64,000 nt of DNA from Lepus europaeus. Taxonomy: Eukaryota; Chordata; Mammalia; Lagomorpha; Leporidae. This document shows positions 1 to 10,792 of this stretch, in pieces. Both the position numbers and the translations under genes were made by a program. A model generated the notes under the pieces. It was not told the DNA's origin. It saw only the letters and a program-made list of their open reading frames with translations, and did no database searches. Position 1 is the first letter of the stretch, and every line of letters begins with the position of its first letter. The stretch spans positions 2,730,501 through 2,794,500 of the forward strand of contig NC_084845.1 of the NCBI RefSeq assembly GCF_033115175.1, read 5' to 3'.

Positions 1-1835
1 AGGTGGCTGCTAATGCTGAGCATTTGTGTGTGTGTGTATTTTGGTGATGTTGCTTCTTCTTTTGGGAAATATCTATTCAGATCCTTTACTCATTTCTGAG
101 CTATGTTGTTTAGTGTGTTGAGATTTTTTAGTTTATTATATATTCTAATTGTTGAGTTTTTTTCTTAAGGGGAAGGGGTGTTAAATCTCATCAAGTGCCT
201 TTTCTGCGTCTATTGAAAGGATCCTTTGGTTTTTGTTCCTCATTATGTTGTTGTGATTTATGACATTTGTCGATTCACAAGTGTCAAACCATCCTTGCAT
301 TCCTGGCAAATCCACTTGATCATGGTGTAGCATCTTTTTGATGTAGCATTGAATTTGATTTGCTAATATTTTGTTGAGAATTTCTGCATCTATGTTCATT
401 AAGAGTAATGATCTATAGTTTTGTTTTTCTACTCTTTATGCTTAATTTTGGTATCAAAGCAATGCTGGCCCCAGGAAGAGAGTTTGGAAGAATTCCATTC
501 TTTTTAATATGTATTTTGGAATAGTTTGAGAAGTACCAGAGTTAGTTTCTCTTTCAATGTTCTGTTGAATTCAGTTGTAAAGCCCCTAAGTCCTGCACTT
601 TTCTTTGATGGGAGACTTTTTAAAAAATCATTTATTTGTTTGAAATACAGAGTAAGTGAATGGATGAGGGTGGGGCAGGTCTTGATCTGCTGATTTGCTC
701 CTCAGAGGGTTGCAAGAGCTGGGGACAGGCCAGATGGAAGTCAGTAGTCTGGAACTCCACCAGGTCTCTGTGGCAGACTTCTAGTTAGGCTTCAGTCTTC
801 TTACCTGTTTTTAATCTGTGTAGAGCTTCCATAGATTCTTTTTTTATATTGTATACACTCAAGAATTTGTCTAATTATTCAATGTTTTCCAATTTTCTGG
901 CAAATGCTTGTTCATGGTACTTTCTCATTATCTTTTATTTTCTGTGGTATAATTTGTAGTGTCTTCTCCATCTCTCATTTCATTTACTTGAGTTTTTTTG
1001 TCTTTTTTTCTTTCATGGAAAGGCTAAAGGTTTATATATTTTGTTTCTGTTTTCAAAACAAAGAGCTTTTCATTTTGTTGATCTTTTGCAATGTTTTTGT
1101 TTAGTTAAAATTTTATTTATGTGTGTTGTAACATTTGTTGTTTCTTCTGGGAATTTGGAGTTTGGTTTGTTCTTGCTTTTACAAGTGTTAAGATGCATGG
1201 TTAGACTTTATTTGAAATCTTTCCATTGTTTTAATGTACTCCCTTATTGACATAAATTTCCCTGTTAATACTTCCTTGCTGTATCACACAGAATTTGATA
1301 GGTTTTAATTTCACTTTCATTGATGTGAAGAAATTTTTGATTTCCATTTTAATTTCTTCAATTATTCATTGGTCATTCAGGAGCATGTTGTTCATTCTCT
1401 ATTTATTTGAAGATTTTCTCTTATTGTTGTTGGTTTCTAGTTTTATTCTGTTGTGGCCTGAGAAAATACATAGCATGATTTCAACTTTGAAAAATTTAGT
1501 GAGACTTCATTGGTGCCCCAAAATGTGGTCTATCCTAGAAAACATCCCATGTTTGGTTGAGTAGAAAGTGCATTGTGCACCTGTTGGATGAAGTGTTCTG
1601 TAAAAGTCCACTAGGTCCCTTTGCTCTACAGGATGGTACAACTCTGATGTGTTTTGTTGATTCTCTGTTTGAGTGATGTGTGTATTGATGGTGGGGGTGT
1701 GGAAGTCCCTCACTATTATTGCATTGGAATCTCTCTGTATGTCTAATAATATTTATGTTATATATTTGGGTAGTCTCGTGTTGGTTGCATATTTGTGATT
1801 GTTATATACTGAACTTTTTTCAGATGGAAAACAGA
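1..1835 (-). mobile_element. L1 LINE fragment, antisense, ORF2 region
   Basis: The minus strand encodes broken pieces of L1 ORF2. Reverse-transcriptase-like peptide with a SIDAEKA motif is read at 181-399, and endonuclease-end peptide containing SRIDHILG at 1507-1713. Reading the plus strand left to right therefore runs from ORF2 C-terminal side toward its N-terminal side. Many stops and frameshifts mark it as old and inactive. A degraded SINE interrupts it near 620-800. The right edge is approximate; recognisable L1 fades after about 1,830. Confidence 0.8.
620..800 (-). mobile_element. degraded C-type SINE inside L1
   Basis: A decayed antisense SINE shows the order typical of this family: a T-rich start and a 'tttatttgtttgaaatacagag' style tail remnant (read in part), then a region matching 'ctgctgatttgctcc', then a decayed body. 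It is much more diverged than other SINEs here, so it is probably an old insertion. Confidence 0.5.
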
Positions 1836-3015
1836 GACATTTAACTCAACTCCTGAAGATCAGAGGAGGTGAGACTCAATGAGCATTAGTCACTATGAGC
1901 TACCTTTAACTTTTCTTCTCCCAGATAACACCTAACCATAGGTGCAAATATTGAGTCACACAGATGCACAGAAAAGCCCTTTAAAACACCACAAACTTTC
2001 CAAATCCTGTGTTTGTCTTACTTTCTCCCAGAGTTCTTCACATCGAATTGGCCTAAAATGTACTCTGTGTGTTGTGCGTCTGCTTCTGTGACAGTACAGG
2101 CTTCATGATGGCAGGCAGTTTTTGTCTTCAATATTGTATCCCAGCATGCAGAAGCTGAACCAAGAGAAGGAAAGAGCGTAGTTGAGGCTATAAAAATATT
2201 TTGTACCAAAGTGCCATCAGGACATCCACATGTGGAGAGGGTTCAAACTGCATGCAGGTGACCGTGAACCCCTCTCCTAGATTTGAAGGAAGAAGGATTG
2301 CAGTGTTAGGAGCGCGGTCTCTGGATCAAGTGTATGCAGTAATGCAAGGTTCAAATGCAGTGAGAATGCATGGCACGTGACTCTCACCACAGGGCTCCTA
2401 AGAGTAGCGAATGGGACTGAAGGAGCCATGACTTTTCGAGTTTTTTGCATAGTTGATTCCAACAATCTCTTGAAATCACCATGTTCCTTCATTATTTCGT
2501 ATTTCCTCCTCCACACTTGGATCCCTGATCTTTTTCTCCTACTGGTATTTGTTCTCTTGTCTTCATCTCTGCTCACAGGTTTGTGGGAACACCTCATGGG
2601 TGAATACGGAACTTCACAAGCTGATGGAGCAGTGCGTGGTCTACGTGTCCTCAGAAAAACCTTCTCCTTTCTTCCTTCCATTTCAAAGCAAAGTCAAACA
2701 CCAAGCATCCGCCCACAGTGTCTCCAGCTCTGGCACCATATTTACAGCCTTCCCGAGATGATATGTGGGGCAGAATCTACCCACCACTTCAGTAGCTGTG
2801 GATGTAGTCACAACAGAGGAAATTGAGGAGATCAAGTCTCCCAGGGGAAAACCGAGGACTTCAGTGCCAAACATCCTGGGGAGAATTGAAATAGAGGTTT
2901 CCAGGACTGAGAGATGGTGCCTCCACTCATTGTGAGCCCAAGAGCATATGGTGGGATCAATTGTTCTAAAGCCACAAAGTCTGGAAAACAATGAGTATCC
3001 CCTCAAGTGGATAGC
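1836..3015. other. intergenic stretch, no recognised gene
   Basis: No repeat family or conserved protein was recognised. Open frames of 107-149 codons overlap on both strands at 2277-3006. They lack recognisable domains or splice context and are read as chance frames. Confidence 0.5.
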
Positions 3016-3640
3016 TCTGTAGGTTAATACCGTATGGATTGTGGGTCGTTGAGTTTCTTGAGCTCCTTATGTTTTCTGGATATTAATCCTTTATCATCGG
3101 CATGGTTTACAAGTATTTTCTTCTATTCTGTCTGCTATCTCTTCACCTGCTAACTGTTTCCTTTGCGAACAGGAGCTGCTTGCTTGACATAATCCCTTTT
3201 GCTGTTGTTGCCTTTGCTTTGGGAATACCCAAAAAGACGACCCAGTTCAAAGCCTTGCAGTATTTCCCCCGTTTTCCTCTAGTTGTTGGATAGTTCCAGG
3301 TTTTAAGTTTAGACTTTTTTATCCATCGTGGGTTGATTTTTGTATAGGGTGTAAGGCAGGGGTCTTGTTTCAAATTTCTGCATACAGAAATCCAATTTTC
3401 CAAACACCGTTTGTTGAAGAGATTGATGTTTCTCCAGGAAATCTTTTTAGAATGTTTGCCAAAGAGGGGTGGATTTATTTCTAGGGATTCTCTTCTGATC
3501 CATTGTTCCACATGTTTGTTTTTGCCAGCACCAGCTGTTTTGTTTATAATTGTCCTGTAGTATATCTTGAAATTTGGTATCATCTCCAGCTTTTTGTTTA
3601 AAATTGCTCTGCTTTGGGTGTTCAAGGTCCATTGTGCCAC
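3016..3640 (-). mobile_element. L1 LINE fragment, antisense
   Basis: The plus strand reads like the complement of mammalian L1 ORF2 near its C-terminal part, with phrases such as 'gagtttcttgagctcc' and 'aatcctttatca' that recur in the clearer L1 copy at 42.86 kb. It ends where the SINE at about 3,640 starts. Confidence 0.75.
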
Positions 3641-3936
3641 CATCTATAGTGCCTGCATTTCATATGGGTGTGGGTTCTAGTCCTGGCTGGACCACTTCCA
3701 ATCCAGTTCTCTGCTATGGCCTGGGAAAGCAGTGAAAGACAGCCCAAGTCCTTGGGCCCCTGCACCTGCATGGGAGACCTGGATGAGGCCCCTGGCTTCA
3801 GATCAGCCCAGATCCAGCCTTTGCAGCCACTTGGGGAGTGAACCAGCAGATGGAAGACCTCTTTCTCTCTCTTTCTCTCCCTCTCTGACAGTAACTCTAC
3901 CTCTCAGATAATAAATAAAAATCTTTTTTAAAAAAG
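3640..3936 (+). mobile_element. C-type SINE, subfamily A
   Basis: Sense copy. It contains 'ctctgctatggcctggga', then 'tgcacctgcatgggagacc', then 'agtgaaccagcagatggaag', a pyrimidine-rich stretch and a terminal AATAAATAAA-type tail. Its left end is shortened or diverged. Confidence 0.85.
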
Positions 3937-4359
3937 AAATTGATCTGGAAGTTGCATTTGAACAGAAATATCAACTTCAGTCTCCAGGAAATAATATGTT
4001 GAATGAAATAAGCCAGATGACCTGGAAAGAGTGGGAGATTTGAGAATGAGAAAACGCAGAGAGGTGAAGGTGCTGGGCCCTGGCGTTGCCCAGAAGGGTC
4101 GGATAAATACAGGCAAGGAATGGAAGGACCAAGAGCCTGGTGTGAGGAGTGGTTTATGTTACAATCCTGCGCCTATACCCGATTAACATAAAGGGATTTT
4201 GCGTTAATCCAATGATATTTAGAATGCTTTAATTTTTCCTTTTCAATATAATTGTGTTCCTGTTTCCTAGACTGACTTCTATTTTCTGCTATACTGTTGT
4301 ACCACACATGCACCAAGCATAAGAGTTCCTAACTTTGTTAGGAGCACACAACAGTGCCA

Positions 4360-4672
4360 GAGGGACAGCACTATGGCGTAGCAGCTAAAGCCACTGCCTG
4401 TGATGCCAGCTGCCCATAGTGGCACAAGTTAAAGTCCCAGCTGTTCTACTTCCAATCCAGCTCCATGGTCATGGCCCAGGAAGACAGCAGAAGATGGCCC
4501 AAGTGCTTGGCCCCATGCACCCACATAGGAGACCTGGAAGAAGCTGCTGGCTCCTGGCTTCAGCCTGACCGTTTTGGCCATTTGGGGAGTGAACCTGCAG
4601 ACGGAAGATCCCTCTCTCTCCCTCCCTCCCTGTAACTCTCCCTTTCAAATAAATAAAATAGATCTTTTTAAA
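4360..4672 (+). mobile_element. C-type SINE, subfamily A
   Basis: Nearly full-length sense copy starting at 'agcactatggcgtagcagc' and ending in an 'aaataaataaaatag' tail. It lies about 120 bases beyond the stop codon of RFPL4A and so may sit in or just past its 3' untranslated region. Confidence 0.85.
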
Positions 4673-4790
4673 TGATCATAAAACCCCAGCACTGGGTCTA
4701 CATTTCAATAATAATTTCTTAGCGAAGGCTTGGTAGACAACATTTATTTATCTTGCCAGGATAAGTCAGTGAATTAAAAGTCTGGACGCG

Positions 4791-5320
4791 TCACGGGATG
4801 ACACGCAGGAAGCCTTTGTCACCGCGGGCGACGTCTGCCGGAGCGAAGAATGGGCGCAGAGGCTCTTGGGCACAGATTTTGGTGAACGTGAAGAGATGGA
4901 CTCCATCGGCCACGTTACAGAAGGAAATTGTCCCAATATCCAGGTCCACGAAAACCCCCACTCGGGTTAACCTGGGCTCCAGAAACAGGCGAGTTAAAGG
5001 CACGGTGCTGACACAGAACCGGCCGTCATCTCTCAAACTCAGGGTCCAGAAGCCGTGTTCTGAAGACAGCTCTATGGGCCCCTTGCGCTTCGCCGACTCT
5101 CTGCAGACCCCCACGTCCCATTCTCTGCTGCTGCCCACGTCCACCTCCCAGTAATGGCGTCCAGAAGTGAACCCCGGGAAGCCCAGGATGCCCAACGCGC
5201 AGTCGAATCTCTCGGGACGCTCCCTCCGAGTCAGTGGGGAGAGCCCACATTGGACGGTCTTCCGGTCCTCAGAGATGACCAGGCGTTTGTGGGCCGTGTC
5301 CTCGTCCAAGGTCACATCCA
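4791..5320 (-). CDS. RFPL4A: RFPL4A terminal coding exon (PRY-SPRY/B30.2 domain)
   Basis: This exon encodes residues 96-271, the PRY plus SPRY (B30.2) domain of ret finger protein-like 4A. Diagnostic strings are visible: DVTLDEDTAHK at the PRY start, PERFDCALGILG, FTSGRHYWEVDVG, WDVGVC, SSEHGFWTL and RVGVFVDLDIGTISF. The acceptor is a pyrimidine-rich run ending cctctccgcag. Its first two bases complete a valine codon begun in the upstream exon, exactly as in the human gene. TGA at 4791-4793 ends the frame. The protein is 271 residues, about 15 shorter at the C-terminus than the human 287. In the family, SPRY binds protein partners; mouse Rfpl4 has been reported to interact with the ubiquitin-proteasome machinery and cyclin B1 in oocytes. 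The identity is supported by the RING exon upstream and by NLRP9 as neighbour. The frame is intact. A choice between RFPL4A and a recent tandem paralogue cannot be made from one copy. Confidence 0.93.
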
Positions 5321-7289
5321 CTGCGGAGAGGAAAACCGGAAGTTCAGCCGACGCGTTCTAGACTCTTCACAACGCACCCCTTCCCCTCTGCCTCTCTGCC
5401 CTGAGCATCTCCCCGGGGAAGCCTCCTGGGCCCTCGCTGTGTCCCATCTCATACAGAGAATGAGGAGCTGTAGCTGCTGCAAGTCTGATTCACACGGCTG
5501 CTGCTTGCTTTCAATTATTGGATCGCGTAAAGATTTTTCTTCTCGAAGCACAAAATAGGAAGACTGTGTTTACTTTCAACACTATATAGCACATCACAGT
5601 CTGTGAAGATACAGGCGTCTCCTCAATGGAATGGTGCAGGTTACTGGGTGCAGATCAGTGGTGAGTGTTCGAGTTTGCTTTCACTTTGTCCCCTTTCCCT
5701 TGCGTCTTGTTGCCTAGGGAGTCACATGGCAGGGTTTGCTCTCTTGGTGCTATAAAAAGATGGAGAGAGACTGCAGAAGTCCAGGGGTGAGGCGAGCGCT
5801 GGGAAACTCGGGAGAGGGAAGGACGCCCCCGGCCTGAGTGCAGGTGCGTTGGGCGTCAGGGCAGCCGCTGCTCCAGAGCCGGCACGAGGCAGTGCTGAGG
5901 GGCAGGTGACCTGCAGGAGAGTGGCTGTGGCGTGTGGCGCCATCTCCAACCAGCCCAGCTGTCAGGCGGGGACGGGGGCGTGCTCTGTGGCACGTGCCCG
6001 TGTCTGGAGCCCGTGGGCACCTCTCCAAGAAACCTCGGGGCCAGTGCCTTTCCTGGCTCCCTGGTGACTCGGCTCAGAGGCCGTACTCAGTCTTCCCGCA
6101 GAGCTGACAAGCAAAAGGCATCCGGACAGAGTTGTCATTCCAACCCCGGTGCTTATGGAACAAGAAGAAAACAGACTCGCCTCTCCCCACTGACACTGCA
6201 GACTGAACGCCCAGCAGAGCACCCCGGCCCCGGTCACACGGCCAGGTCAGGGAGCAGTGAGCCAGGACGCTCCGGGGGCCTGTTCAGGAACCGGGGCCTG
6301 ACCTACACTCCACCTGTGCCGCTGAGCTCACGGGTAACTCGGTGCGATACGGACTCGGGCACCGCGTCTCCTGTTCTGGCTCAGAGACGTGCACACCTCA
6401 GGGCCAAGGCCTGGAACCTGGACTGGGCCACAGGAGCTGACCAGACAGCCCCGGGCAGCTGCCCCAGCCTTGCCCCGCTCACTATGGTCAGCCTGTCTGG
6501 GGCTTCCCACACGGCGGGTTCCTGGGTCGCTACAGCTGCAGGCTGTCACTGCTGTGTGTGGCTCACGAACCAGCAGCACTGGCGACTGAAGGTCAGAAAT
6601 CCAGTTTCTCAGGAAGCCGGGGCCACAGCACAGGGTCTGCATGCATAGACCCTCAAGGTCGAGAATCACGTTGTGCATCTTGTGTCGTTTCAAAATTGAA
6701 GGTAAACACAAAGGGGAAACATGGAAAACGGATTTAACATTTTATGTAATAGAATATTCTTGGATCTAAAATCTCATTTTCATGTAGTCAGTAGTTATTT
6801 TTTGAGCTAAGTGCCATTGGCTCTGACATTTGGTATAAGAGTCTAGTACATGGCTTAAATGGTCTACTTTTTTCTCAGCTAGGAATATTTAAAATTTCAT
6901 TTTATTAGTTATACAAATTTCATGTGTTTTGTGTACACAGATTTAGGAAAATAGTGCAGCTTCCCACCCTATCCTTCTTTCTCCTCACTCTCCTATTCCC
7001 ACTCTGAATTTTTACAAAGATCTGTTTCCAGCCTCCTTTATATTCATAAGATTAGCCCTACACGAAGCAAAGAGTTCAACAAATAGGATTAAAAAAGAAC
7101 AAGACACAAAACACTGTTCTTCAGCTGGAGAGACAACCTTTCTCGGTGGTGGTTTCCATTCTCAGAGTTGGGAACAGTTGCTTCTTTAGGAGGTCTAAGA
7201 AATTCAGGCACAGAATTTCCCTGTTGACCACATGGGTTGCGCGTTGCCTTTGCAGAGCCCTGCGTGGCTCCGGGTGGCAGAGTCCTTAC
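5321..7289 (-). other. RFPL4A: RFPL4A intron 2 (between RING and SPRY exons)
   Basis: The donor GTAAGG lies at 7284-7289 and the acceptor CAG at 5321-5323, both read on the minus strand. The half nearer the SPRY exon (5.35-6.65 kb) is GC- and CpG-rich, which produces long chance frames on both strands (up to 238 codons). Positions 6.87-7.2 kb hold an antisense L1 3'-end fragment. Confidence 0.85.
6870..7200 (-). mobile_element. L1 3'-untranslated-region fragment, antisense
   Basis: The sequence parallels the L1 3' ends at 34.85-35.18 kb and 58.97-59.3 kb, sharing phrases such as 'gagttcaacaaatag' and 'cagtgagaca'-like motifs. It lies within the RFPL4A intron. Confidence 0.7.
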
Positions 7290-7584
7290 CTTGGAACTTG
7301 AGCATCCTGGGGTTCATGGACAGAACGGCGCTCAGATGGGGCTCCAGCTCCTTGACGGCGTCCACCAGATTCCTCAGCGGGAACGCAGGCTTGATGTCCT
7401 GCTGCCGAGAGACCACAGAGCAGCCGGGGCACGGGAGGCCCTCCCCGTCGGGCTCCCTCTGCAGGGAGGCGGTGCAGCGCAGGCAGCAGGTGTAACCACA
7501 CTTCAGATACACGGGCTTTTGGAGGTGACCAGAGCAGATAGAGCATCTGCACGCCTCTTTAAAGTGTTCAGCCATGGCCACTGC
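7290..7584 (-). CDS. RFPL4A: RFPL4A first coding exon (RING-like zinc finger)
   Basis: The exon carries the start ATG (7575-7573) and 95 codons plus one base. MAEHFK matches the start of human RFPL4A. A RING-type zinc finger follows: C11-x2-C14, C26-G-Y28, C31-x2-C34, C49-x2-C52, then DIKPAFPLRNLVDAVKELEP and MNPRMLKFQ, the family linker. Tyr28 stands where classic C3HC4 RINGs have the metal-binding histidine; human RFPL4A also has CGY there, so this is a family trait. The in-frame GTG two codons upstream is not preferred because ATG matches the family start. The donor GTAAGG follows 7290. On the 5' side a strong acceptor (cctgtcttccctag) ends at 7585, leaving a 9-base leader before the ATG, so this exon is probably spliced to an upstream non-coding exon. 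Known role of the family: putative E3-ligase-like oocyte protein; activity without the histidine is unproven. Confidence 0.93.
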
Positions 7585-8164
7585 CTAGGGAAGACAGGTG
7601 TGTGAGCGTGCGAGTTGAGTGACTAATAGAGATGGCGTGGGCCTAATGCTGGCAATCACTCGTACTAGGTACTGAAGACACCACCTACGCTCAGATATCA
7701 ACGGCTCACGGCCCCAGACTCCCGATTTTTTTTTTTTAAAGACATCAGTGAGCATGTGGCTTTGAGATACAGTGGTACAAGGCCGTGGGACTGGGCTGTC
7801 CAATATGGCTCCAGTACAGAGGATCTGAAATGTGGCTTCTGAGTGGAGATGTGATGCGAGTGTAGAGTGCGCTCAATTTGAGGATTTAAGGGGAAAAATA
7901 ACCATCTCCCTTAGAGCACTTAAAAATGGATTACTGCCGAAATGACTGTTCTTTGAACTGACTCGTTTCACTTTGTGTGGCTGCTACAGACACTGATAAT
8001 TACACACGTGGGTCACCCCATGTTCCTGTTGCCCAGCACTTTAGATTCAGGGACCCTGGATGATACAGCTGTTGAACTTGGACGTGGGAAGAACCCAGGC
8101 ATGATGGGACACGGAGACAGAAGCAACAGAAACAAGTGGGGCCCCGTCAAACTGCAAAGCTTGT

Positions 8165-8472
8165 GCATGGCAGGCACTGGGTGCCCGCCTCCCATGGAGG
8201 AGTCCCTAGACGGGAGCCCTGGCTCCTCCCCTTCCGATCCAGCTTCCAATGGCAGTGCCCGGGGGACAGCAGACGGTGGCTCAAGTACTTAGATCCTCGG
8301 CACTCACATAGGAGACCCAGGGGTAATGCAGGCACCTGGCTTCACAGTGGCCCAGCTCTGGCTACGGCAGGGATCTGCAGAGTGAGCCAGTGGATGGAAG
8401 CTCGCTCTCTCCTCTCCTCCTTCCCTCCCTTGCTCCTTCTCCCTCTCTACCTTTCAGGAGAATGAAAATAAA
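8165..8472 (+). mobile_element. C-type SINE, subfamily A, diverged
   Basis: Sense copy recognised from 'ccttccgatccagcttcc', 'acataggagacccag', 'agtgagccagtggatggaag' and a pyrimidine tract. Both ends are decayed. Confidence 0.7.
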
Positions 8473-9304
8473 ACTACAAAGAAACTGTACAGCCAAAGAA
8501 CCAACAACGAAAAGGCAACCTTTGGAATGGGAGAAAGTAATTGTAAAGAATTCGTCTGATAGGATGTTGATATGCAAACACCGTAATAAGGGACTCATAA
8601 AACTCAATAGCAAAAACATCCACTTCACTTTTAAAATGGGCGAAGGACACGCATAGGTATCCCCCGAGGAACGCACACACATGACACGTACTTGGGGCTC
8701 AGATCCGCTCCTCTCCAGGGACAAGCAGACCAGACCCACAGTGAACCATCAGCTCGTACCTGCCGGGTGCTGGTGTCAGCGAGGTGAACGGTCAGAGGCG
8801 CTGATGTGGGTGCGGGGAGACGGGGACCCTCGTGTGCTGCTGATAGAAACACAAATGGGACCGCACCGTGCAGAGAACGGGACGCAGCATCCCCAAAAGT
8901 TAACAGCTCTGCCCTCTGACCCCAGCTCTGCACACAGGGAGAAGTGAAGGCGGTGTCTGGATGAGACGGCCGCCCTCCCTCCCACGTTCTGGGCAGACGT
9001 GGGGACAGCCCGTGTCCGTGGCGGTAGAAGGGGCCCCGTAACTGTGCCGTGTGCGCACACATGCGTGTTACGTGTGCGTGCAAAGGGCCTGTGTGAAGGA
9101 GCAGCAGTCTCCCCAGACCGGGCGAAGTCTTGGTGTGCAACACAGAGGATGAACCTCGGGGGCTCTGCTAGGTCAGGTGAGCAGGCAGAGACAAGCCCAA
9201 GATCTCACGCCAGGAACGGGAGGGGGGGGGACACCACAAGGGGCCGGCCTAGGGGATCAGCACTGCCCGCGGTGCCCCCTCCCACCTCGCAGCAGCAGCG
9301 CTGG

Positions 9305-9519
9305 TCCCACTGCTCCACCTCTGAGCCGGCTCCCGGACAGCGAGCCTGGGAAGGCAGCACAGGGTGGTCCAGTCCCGGGGCCTATGCTACCCACGTGCAA
9401 GACCTGGATGGAGCTGCAGTTTCCCATTTGGGCCTGGGCCATTGTGGCCATTAGGGGAGTGAACCAGTGGATGAAAGATCTCTCTTCTCCCTTCTCCCTC
9501 TGTCACTCTGCCTTTCAAA

Positions 9520-9520
<1 letters not shown>
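9305..9520 (+). mobile_element. C-type SINE, 5'-truncated
   Basis: Sense partial copy with 'acgtgcaagacctggatgg', 'gtggccattaggggagtgaacc' and 'gtcactctgcctttcaaat'. Its tail runs directly into the (GT)n tract. Confidence 0.75.
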
Positions 9521-9550
<30 letters not shown>

Positions 9551-9552
9551 TT
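9519..9552. repeat. (GT)n(AT)n microsatellite between opposed SINEs
   Basis: About 11 GT units are followed by about five AT units. The tract joins the 3' tails of a sense and an antisense SINE and probably grew from the tail. Confidence 0.95.
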
Positions 9553-9836
9553 TATTTGAAAGAGTAACAGAGAGAGGTAGAGACGAGAGGTCTTCCATCT
9601 GCTGGTTCACTCCCCAAGTGGCCACAATGGCCAGAGCTGAGCTGATTCGAAGCCAGGAGCCAGAAGCTTCTTCCGGGTCTCACATGCAAGTGTATGGGCC
9701 AACTTCTTCACTTTCCCAGGCCATAGCAGAGAGCAGATCTGAAGAGGAGCAGCCAGGACTAGAACCGGCACCCAAATGGGATGCTGGCGCTTCAGGCTAG
9801 GGCTTTAACCCACTGCGCTACAGTGCCGGTCCCTGT
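9553..9836 (-). mobile_element. C-type SINE, subfamily A
   Basis: Antisense copy from 'ttttatttgaaagagtaac' through 'cttccatctgctggttcac' to 'cactgcgctacagtgcc'. It lies tail-to-tail with the preceding SINE. Confidence 0.88.
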
Positions 9837-9857
9837 ATATACATTTTAAACCCATAG

Positions 9858-10522
9858 CAGGGGCCGGTGCTATAGCGTAGAAAGTAAAGCTGCTGCCTGC
9901 AGCGCCCGCTCCCTTATGGGCGCCAGTTCGAGTCCTGGCTGTTCCACCTCTGATGCAGTTCTCTGCTGTGGCCTTGGAAAGCAGCAAAGATGGCCCAGTG
10001 CTTGGGTCCCTGCACCCATGAGGGAGGCCCAGAAGATGCTCCTGGCTCCTGGCTTTTGTTCGGCACAGCTGTGGCCATCTGGGGAGTGAACCAGCAGATG
10101 GAAGATGGAGATCTCTCCCTCCCTGTAACTGCCTTTTTTTTTTTTTTTTTTTTTGGACAGGCAGAGTGGACAGTGAGAGTGAGAGAGAGAGAAAGGTCTT
10201 CCTTTGCCGTTGGTTCACCCTCCAATGGCCACCACGGCTGGCGTGCTACAGCCAGTGCACCACGCTGATCCGAAGCCAGGAGCCAGGTGCTTCTCCTGGT
10301 CTCCCATGCAGGTGCAGGGCCCAAGCACTTGGGCCATCCTCCACTGCCTTCCCGGGCCACAGCAGAGAGCTGGCCTGGAAGAGGGGCAGCCGGGACAGAA
10401 TCCGGTGCCCCAACCAGGACTAGAACCCGGTGTGCCGGTGCCGCAAGGCGGAGGATTAGCCTAGTGAGCCATGGCGCCAGCCAACTGCCTTTCAAATAAG
10501 ATAAATTAAAAAAAAATAGCAG
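9858..10522 (+). mobile_element. C-type SINE, split by a younger SINE
   Basis: The sense element begins 'ggggccggtgctatagcgta' and reaches 'ccctgtaactgccttt' at 10136. The rest ('ttcaaataagataaatt') resumes at 10491 after an antisense SINE. The duplicated AACTGCCTTT at 10127-10136 and 10483-10492 shows the order of insertion. Confidence 0.88.
10137..10482 (-). mobile_element. C-type SINE, subfamily B, nested
   Basis: Antisense young-looking copy starting with a poly(T) run then 'gacaggcagagtggacag'. It has the subfamily-B body ('ctccactgccttcccggg', 'gcaaggcggaggattagcc') and a 10-bp target duplication AACTGCCTTT. Confidence 0.92.
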
Positions 10523-10716
10523 AACCTGAATAAGTCAGTGACTAAACCTCTCCCATCACATAAAGTCTGCAAGGTTTGGGTCATGTTTAAGACAACAAAG
10601 AGGATCAATTCTCCAGTGTTGAGGATTAAAGATCTGAGTTCTATCTACTCGCTCTCCCCGTCTGCCTTCTGTGCCTGTTTGAGAAATAAAAAGAAATCCC
10701 CTACGGCTGCACTCAC

Positions 10717-10792
10717 CTGGCCCCGCTCAGCTCGCTCTGCCTCCAGCACTTCCCCGACAGCTCAGCCCGCTCTGCTCTGCTCCAAGCCGGCC
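10717..10792 (-). promoter_or_regulatory. RFPL4A: proposed RFPL4A non-coding first exon
   Basis: On the minus strand a GC-rich segment ends in CAG followed by GTGAGT, a near-perfect splice donor at 10716-10711. It lies about 25-100 bases downstream of a TATA-like ATAAAAGG. No in-frame coding continuation is needed because the next exon starts 9 bases before the ATG. This is inference from signals only; the start point near 10,792 is a guess from the usual TATA-to-start spacing. Confidence 0.5.

Larger units (their letters stand above)
7585..10716 (-). other. RFPL4A: RFPL4A intron 1 (proposed)
   Basis: It is inferred from the acceptor at 7585-7586 and a consensus donor CAG/GTGAGT at 10716-10711, both on the minus strand. 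It contains at least five SINE copies and a GC-rich stretch at 8.65-9.45 kb without a recognisable gene. Confidence 0.6.

Noticed and set aside
2277-3006. Overlapping frames of 107-149 codons on both strands
   Set aside because: No conserved motif, no splice or promoter context, and mutual overlap on opposite strands.
5932-6648. 238-codon plus-strand open frame
   Set aside because: It lies antisense inside the RFPL4A intron in GC-rich sequence, has no recognisable domain, and overlaps other long chance frames.
8631-9454. Long frames on both strands in GC-rich sequence
   Set aside because: Composition-driven; no domain or homology recognised.
9177-9800. 207-codon frame across two SINEs
   Set aside because: It spans two opposed SINEs and a GT/AT microsatellite; translated repeat only.
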